Assembly (NCBI RefSeq): GCF_025527015.1
Contig: NZ_JAODIM010000042.1
Location: 434,001 to 498,000, forward strand
Length of the DNA stretch: 64,000 nt
Direction of reading: 5' to 3'
Source of the DNA: Winslowiella arboricola
GTDB taxonomy: Bacteria > Pseudomonadota > Gammaproteobacteria > Enterobacterales > Enterobacteriaceae
Position 1 is the stretch's first letter, and each line of letters begins with the position of its first letter. Below the pieces are notes generated by a model. The model did not search any database and was not told where the DNA came from. It saw only the letters and a list, made by a program, of their open reading frames with translations. The translations under genes and the position numbers were made by a program. Below are positions 60,360 to 64,000 of this stretch, one piece after another.

Positions 60360-60435
60360 TGGCTCCTCTGACTGGACTCGAACCAGTGACATACGGATTA
60401 ACAGTCCGCCGTTCTACCGACTGAACTACAGAGGA
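60360..60435 (-). tRNA. tRNA-Asn(GTT)
   Basis: A 76-base tRNA, TCCTCTGTAGTTCAGTCGGT at the 5' end and encoded CCA at the 3' end. The acceptor arm TCCTCTG pairs with CAGAGGA, and the anticodon GTT is at 60400-60402 (complement AAC). The T-loop is TTCGAGT. E. coli has four asn tRNAs, several of them phage and island insertion sites and in this same genomic neighbourhood. It is divergent in role from both neighbours: mtfA lies upstream on the same strand. Confidence 0.97.
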
Positions 60436-60535
60436 ATCGTTGGAACGGGGCGAATATTAGCGAGTGGCCGTCAGACTGTCAACAGCTAAAAAACATTTAG
60501 CTTTCAACTGGCTGCGTTTTCAGCAAGACGATCGC

Positions 60536-61330
60536 TTAATGAACAGCTGCGTCATTATCACGCCGCTGTTGCCAGTTTTCGACGCGTTTTAACGGATCCT
60601 GCGCATAAAAGCGCGAGAAGCGCAGATAGAGAGACGGGAAACGTTCATGCAGTAATTCCGGCGCGCTGAAAAAATACTCTGATAACACCGCAAAACACTC
60701 TGCCGGATCGCTGGCAGCGTAAGCATCAATAGTGGCGGCGTTCTCGCCCACCAGATCGATCTCTTCCTGAATGTGTTCCATCGCGATGCGGATATCCTGT
60801 TCCCAGCCGGCAACATCACGCAACGCAATCGACGGGATACCATTGGCGTGGCCGCTGCCGCGCGCATCCAGTTTATGCGCCACTTCATGCACAACCAGGT
60901 TAAAGCCGGAGAGATCGAAAGAGTCCTGAATATCAAGCCAGTTCAGTACAATCGGTCCCTGCTGCCAGCTCTGGCCGGATTGCACCATGCGTTCGCTGTG
61001 CACCAGGCCAAAATCATCCTGCCACTCATCGTCAACCACAAAAGGGCCGGGATAGATCATCACTTCATAAAAGCCATCCAGCCACTCCAGTCCCAGCTTT
61101 AATACTGGCAGGCAGAACAGCAGGGCAATACGGGCTATGCTGAGCGGTTCAAGTTCGAAGTTTTGCAGTGGAACCAGGCGCTTTTGCTGCAGAAAACGTC
61201 CGGCCAGCTGTTGTAGCGCCTGTTTATCTGCCGGCGAGAGTGGCGCGAAGATCGGCACCGCCAGCGCTTGCTGCCAGGGGAGTGACGCAACGGATTCTTC
61301 GGTATTTGCTTTCCACGGCCATTTAATCAT
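60536..61330 (-). CDS. mtfA: DgsA anti-repressor MtfA
   Basis: A 264-residue protein matching E. coli MtfA, which binds and inactivates the glucose repressor Mlc and is a zinc aminopeptidase. MIKWPWK start, [32 protein letters not shown] and the zinc motif HEVAHKLD (His148, Glu149, His152) are seen, with a further Glu in [20 protein letters not shown] 61330 is chosen from the E. coli start; the frame extends 66 codons further. It is next to tRNA-Asn, as in E. coli. Stand-alone gene. Confidence 0.93.
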   Translation of the reverse strand: MIKWPWKANTEESVASLPWQQALAVPIFAPLSPADKQALQQLAGRFLQQKRLVPLQNFELEPLSIARIALLFCLPVLKLGLEWLDGFYEVMIYPGPFVVDDEWQDDFGLVHSERMVQSGQSWQQGPIVLNWLDIQDSFDLSGFNLVVHEVAHKLDARGSGHANGIPSIALRDVAGWEQDIRIAMEHIQEEIDLVGENAATIDAYAASDPAECFAVLSEYFFSAPELLHERFPSLYLRFSRFYAQDPLKRVENWQQRRDNDAAVH

Positions 61331-61574
61331 TATTCTGCTCACTGTGGTTGCCCGCCTGCAGCTGTTACTAACATGCCGCAGCCCGGGCCTGACCGCAATA
61401 ATTATCACGGTCAGCAGCAGAGATAACCAATAAGCATGGCGATGGGGCGCAGCATCCCGTTTGTGCAAGATGCGGAATTCAATGCGATTATTCAACCACT
61501 TACTGTTATAAATGTCTGTGATTAGCACCGCAATATAAGCGAAAAGCAGCCATAATCGTGTTGGCGCACCGGTG

Positions 61575-62237
61575 TTAAATACGGGTAAACTCGATCACCC
61601 ACACCCAGGGATTCACTTCCCAGCTGGTGCCGCCATACTGTTTTTCCCAGGCTTTCATATAGGCTTCTTTTGGCGCCACCGAGTCGTTTTTCATGGTGAA
61701 AAAGTTGTTAAGAAAGTGCGAGTCGGTTTGCACCCCTTCCGCCATAATATCGTCGTCGCTGATCTCCTGGATTTTCTGCGCCCGCACGCCGCTGATCTGC
61801 AGATTAATACGGCTGGCCCAGCGCGGCATATGAATAGCGGTTTGCCAGCCGGATTGTTCATGATCATCATCCAGCGATGATCCCAGCTCACTGCTGTCGG
61901 CGCGATAGTGGCAATAGCGGGTGTTGCGATAAACGTCAGGCGATCTGGCATAATCGGCCATCTGCTCTTTGGGCACCACCGGTCCGCGCCAGGTTTCGCG
62001 TACCCAGAGCCGGTCGCCAGGTTGCCCGAACGGACACTGATAACTCAGGTCAGACATCTCCATCACATGACGCCCGCGTATCTGGTTACTGATAACGTCA
62101 AAACCGTAGCAACCTTCGTGATTATCCTGGCCAGGCGTGAACGCCAGCGATTTCATAATCCGGCGTGTTTGTGTCTGCTGGCCTGTTAACAGAGCGCGAA
62201 CTCGTTGGTCAGAAAAAAGAATCGGCCGCTCTTTCAT
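61575..62237 (-). CDS. Phage-type ASCH-like protein, unknown function
   Basis: A 220-residue protein with the start [26 protein letters not shown] and the block [18 protein letters not shown], both typical of a protein common in lambdoid phages and prophages and related to the ASCH/PUA-like fold; the C terminus [13 protein letters not shown] is also conserved there. Its role is unknown, possibly RNA binding. It lies alone next to mtfA and tRNA-Asn with a gene-poor AT-rich stretch upstream, so it is probably a remnant or a stray of an integrated phage. GAGGTAATTC lies before the start. Confidence 0.75.
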   Translation of the reverse strand: MKERPILFSDQRVRALLTGQQTQTRRIMKSLAFTPGQDNHEGCYGFDVISNQIRGRHVMEMSDLSYQCPFGQPGDRLWVRETWRGPVVPKEQMADYARSPDVYRNTRYCHYRADSSELGSSLDDDHEQSGWQTAIHMPRWASRINLQISGVRAQKIQEISDDDIMAEGVQTDSHFLNNFFTMKNDSVAPKEAYMKAWEKQYGGTSWEVNPWVWVIEFTRI

Positions 62238-62920
62238 GAATTACCTCGTTGTACTCATTATTGGAATTCCCGTTCATTACAGTAGTTATCGGCAGTTCAA
62301 CCAATCCTGACATCACTTTTTGCAACAGACCCTGGTATTGAGCAACTAATGATGAGAGCAGCTAATCAAATACTGCCGGGAACAGACATCTTTACAGTGG
62401 TTGTAAAGATAACCCTGAACTGCGGCAATAGCTGGCACTGAACTGTCAACCTGCCGGGCTGAAGATCGGGTGTATAGCTTACTGATATTAATAAAATATT
62501 ATGGCAATAATTGCTGTATGGGAATCACTTAAGACTGATTATTTGAGTTTATCCATTACTTAACTCTGCTCAATTTGCCGAAGATAATATCAGGCAGTGT
62601 GCTTTAAGACTTATCTCATATCATCGTAATTTATTCTAATGTTTTTTCCCTTTCATAAGCTGCGGTATCTGATGGGTCACAGGCTGATTTGATTTCCTCA
62701 ACGGTCGGATAGCATTATGCGCTGGTATAATTTGATGGGGATCTCATTTTGGTGGGTTTAGTTTCATCGCTTGCATAACGCGTTCAATACATGTCATAAA
62801 AGTATCATCAGTCATCGACTATAAACGGATTACGGGCAGCAGAATAAGCTGACTGTGCGCCCGACCGGCAGTTCAGTGTAAACGACTGTAAAGGTCATAA
62901 AAGCACACAGGGAGAAGTCT
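62238..62920. other. 683-base gene-poor, AT-rich region
   Basis: No convincing gene, RNA or repeat was found here. On the minus strand a short 23-codon ORF (MTDDTFMTCIERVMQAMKLN at its start, within about 62740-62825) lacks a ribosome-binding site. The region has lower GC than its surroundings, is flanked by a phage-type gene and the yedJ promoter, and may hold decayed prophage sequence. The last part (about 62850-62920) would carry the yedJ promoter. Confidence 0.6.
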
Positions 62921-63634
62921 ATGTCATCAATGTCCCTCGAAACCTGGCAATCACGATTTGAACACTGGCTGCACCAGAGCTGGCCCCAGGATGATAAAGC
63001 GCATGATGTTGCGCATATGAAACGTGTCTGGCAAACCGCACAACGTATAATGCGCGACAGCGATGCGAATCCGCTGGTGGTGCTGGCGGCCTGTTACTTC
63101 CATGACGTGGTCAATCTGCCGAAAAATCACCCCGATCGCCATCTCGCCTCCAGTCAGGCGGCAGTGGAAACGCGACGTATTTTGCAGAATGAATTTCCTG
63201 ATTTCCCGGCGACCCTGATTGATGCGGTCACCCACGCGGTTCATGCGCACAGTTTTAGCGCTGGTGTGGCGCCACAGACGCTGGAAGCAAAAATTGTGCA
63301 GGATGCGGATCGGCTGGAATCTCTGGGGGCGATAGGGCTGGCGCGGGTATTCTATACCTCGGGCGCGCTGGGACGTCCGTTATTCGACAGCAACGATCCT
63401 TTAGGTATACAGCGCGAGCTGGATGACAGCCGCTGGACGCTGGATCATTTCCAGAAAAAACTGTTTACGCTGCCCGATACGATGCAAACCGCAGAAGGCA
63501 AGCGGCTGGCGCAGCATAACTCGCATTTTCTGGTGACGTTTGTCGCCAAATTATGTGCGGAGTTGCAGGGCGAGCTTTGTGAGCTGGATCAGTCGGTATT
63601 ACGCGATTTCACCCCGGACGCGCTGAAATATTAA
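62921..63634 (+). CDS. yedJ: HD-domain phosphohydrolase YedJ
   Basis: A 237-residue HD-superfamily protein like E. coli Yed[15 protein letters not shown] holds the first His-Asp, [15 protein letters not shown] is the HD motif, [11 protein letters not shown] the next His and [21 protein letters not shown] the last Asp. This is a metal-dependent nucleotide or small-molecule phosphohydrolase with unknown natural substrate. ATG 62921 has GGGAGAAG well spaced; ATG 62930 is an alternative. Stand-alone gene, conserved in Enterobacterales. Confidence 0.9.
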   Translation: MSSMSLETWQSRFEHWLHQSWPQDDKAHDVAHMKRVWQTAQRIMRDSDANPLVVLAACYFHDVVNLPKNHPDRHLASSQAAVETRRILQNEFPDFPATLIDAVTHAVHAHSFSAGVAPQTLEAKIVQDADRLESLGAIGLARVFYTSGALGRPLFDSNDPLGIQRELDDSRWTLDHFQKKLFTLPDTMQTAEGKRLAQHNSHFLVTFVAKLCAELQGELCELDQSVLRDFTPDALKY

Positions 63635-63707
63635 ATTTTTGTGACAGGCTATTAAACAACGGCAGGCCAGGCTACGGTGTTGAGGAATATCATCAGGAGA
63701 ATCAGAT

Positions 63708-63962
63708 ATGACCGGCAACGTTAGCTTAACGATTAAGATCGACCCCGCGCTGAAAGAGATTTTAAAAAACCTGGCGCTGGAAAATCAAGTCTCCGTCAGT
63801 CAGGAAGTCAGCCAGCGGCTGCAAAGTAGTTTGCTTGCCCCTGATCACCCGGCCATTGACAGCCAGCATACTGCAGAAGCTGAAGAAACCTCTGTCCAGT
63901 TAAGCAACAGCGAATTAAAACAGATTCGCGCTTTACTGAAAAAGCAGAAAAAGAAAAAATAA
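63708..63962 (+). CDS. Small ribbon-helix-helix-like protein
   Basis: An 84-residue protein. The N-terminal NVSLTIKIDPALKEILKNLALENQVSVSQEVSQRLQSSL, cited in part, has the strand-helix-helix pattern of Arc/CopG proteins (alternating hydrophobic strand LTIKI, then helix and turn with VSVSQEV). The C-terminal part is acidic, ending in a Lys-rich tail KKQKKKK. It would bind DNA as a dimer if the assignment is right. Preceded by AGGAGAATCAG. No toxin gene follows before the window ends. Confidence 0.55.
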   Translation: MTGNVSLTIKIDPALKEILKNLALENQVSVSQEVSQRLQSSLLAPDHPAIDSQHTAEAEETSVQLSNSELKQIRALLKKQKKKK

Positions 63963-64000
63963 GCTTAATCATGTGATTCTCAGGCCACCACCGGTGGCCT

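Noticed and set aside
61331..61528. 66-codon N-terminal extension of MtfA with a hydrophobic segment
   Set aside because: The frame is open, but E. coli MtfA starts at the conserved MIKWPWK and the upstream region shows no ribosome-binding site; the hydrophobic stretch is probably chance.
62740..62830. 23-codon minus-strand ORF in the gene-poor region upstream of yedJ
   Set aside because: Too short, no ribosome-binding site, no recognised family.

Overview
The window looks like a chromosomal segment of an enterobacterium, most likely Erwiniaceae (Pantoea, Mixta or Erwinia type). The GC content is fairly high. Several genes match Escherichia coli proteins closely (AMP nucleosidase Amn, YeeO, MtfA, YedJ, fepBDGC, Fes), and mtfA, a tRNA-Asn, yeeO and amn belong to the same neighbourhood as in E. 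coli. Accessory catabolic, transport and regulatory blocks are interleaved with this backbone. The genus call is an inference; there is no rRNA or species marker.

Layout. 1-13774 is one long plus-strand catabolic block: the end of an aldehyde dehydrogenase, a HAD hydrolase, two FAD-dependent amine/amino-acid oxidases, a complete peptide/opine-type ABC importer with a fused double ATPase, a GNAT acetyltransferase, a 2-hydroxyacid dehydrogenase, an M20 amidohydrolase, a class III aminotransferase and an Lrp/AsnC regulator. 13789-14693 is a RES/Xre toxin-antitoxin pair. 14920-16291 is a wrecked C-P lyase locus: phnF with an in-frame TGA, a tiny phnG ghost and an orphan phnH. 16273-25933 holds a hybrid sensor kinase divergent from a ribose-type ABC importer plus D-lyxose isomerase, then a TetR/MFS pair and an OmpR-type response regulator.

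26102-36935 carries yeeO, a Fur-box-preceded fepB-fepD-fepG-fepC operon, the enterochelin esterase fes, a TonB-dependent ferrisiderophore receptor and amn. 37096-38437 holds a DUF998 membrane protein and an Asp/Glu racemase-family protein. 38446-46837 is a polyamine/GABA-type system split over two strands: SDR, two permeases, binding protein and gabT-like transaminase on minus; a MocR/GabR-like regulator and the ATPase on plus. 46903-48486 is an HxlR regulator divergent from a zinc alcohol dehydrogenase. 48528-51850 is a TPP-riboswitch-led tenA-thiZ-thiX-thiY salvage operon.

51958-52833 is an AT-rich islet encoding a stand-alone ClpP-fold protein plus a 60-residue partner; it is the least explained part of the window. 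52896-60302 is a divergent locus (DhaL, DhaK, RpiB-like isomerase on minus; SIS protein, sugar ABC importer and TIM-barrel epimerase on plus) whose enzyme set fits catabolism of a C4 ketose such as erythrulose to erythrose 4-phosphate. It is followed by tRNA-Asn, mtfA, a phage-type gene, a 680-base gene-poor stretch, the HD hydrolase yedJ and a small ribbon-helix-helix-like protein.

A palindromic REP/BIME-like repeat (arms GGGCGGCG and CGCCGCCC) occurs at four places between genes; one copy appears to supply the C-terminal codons of the HxlR gene.
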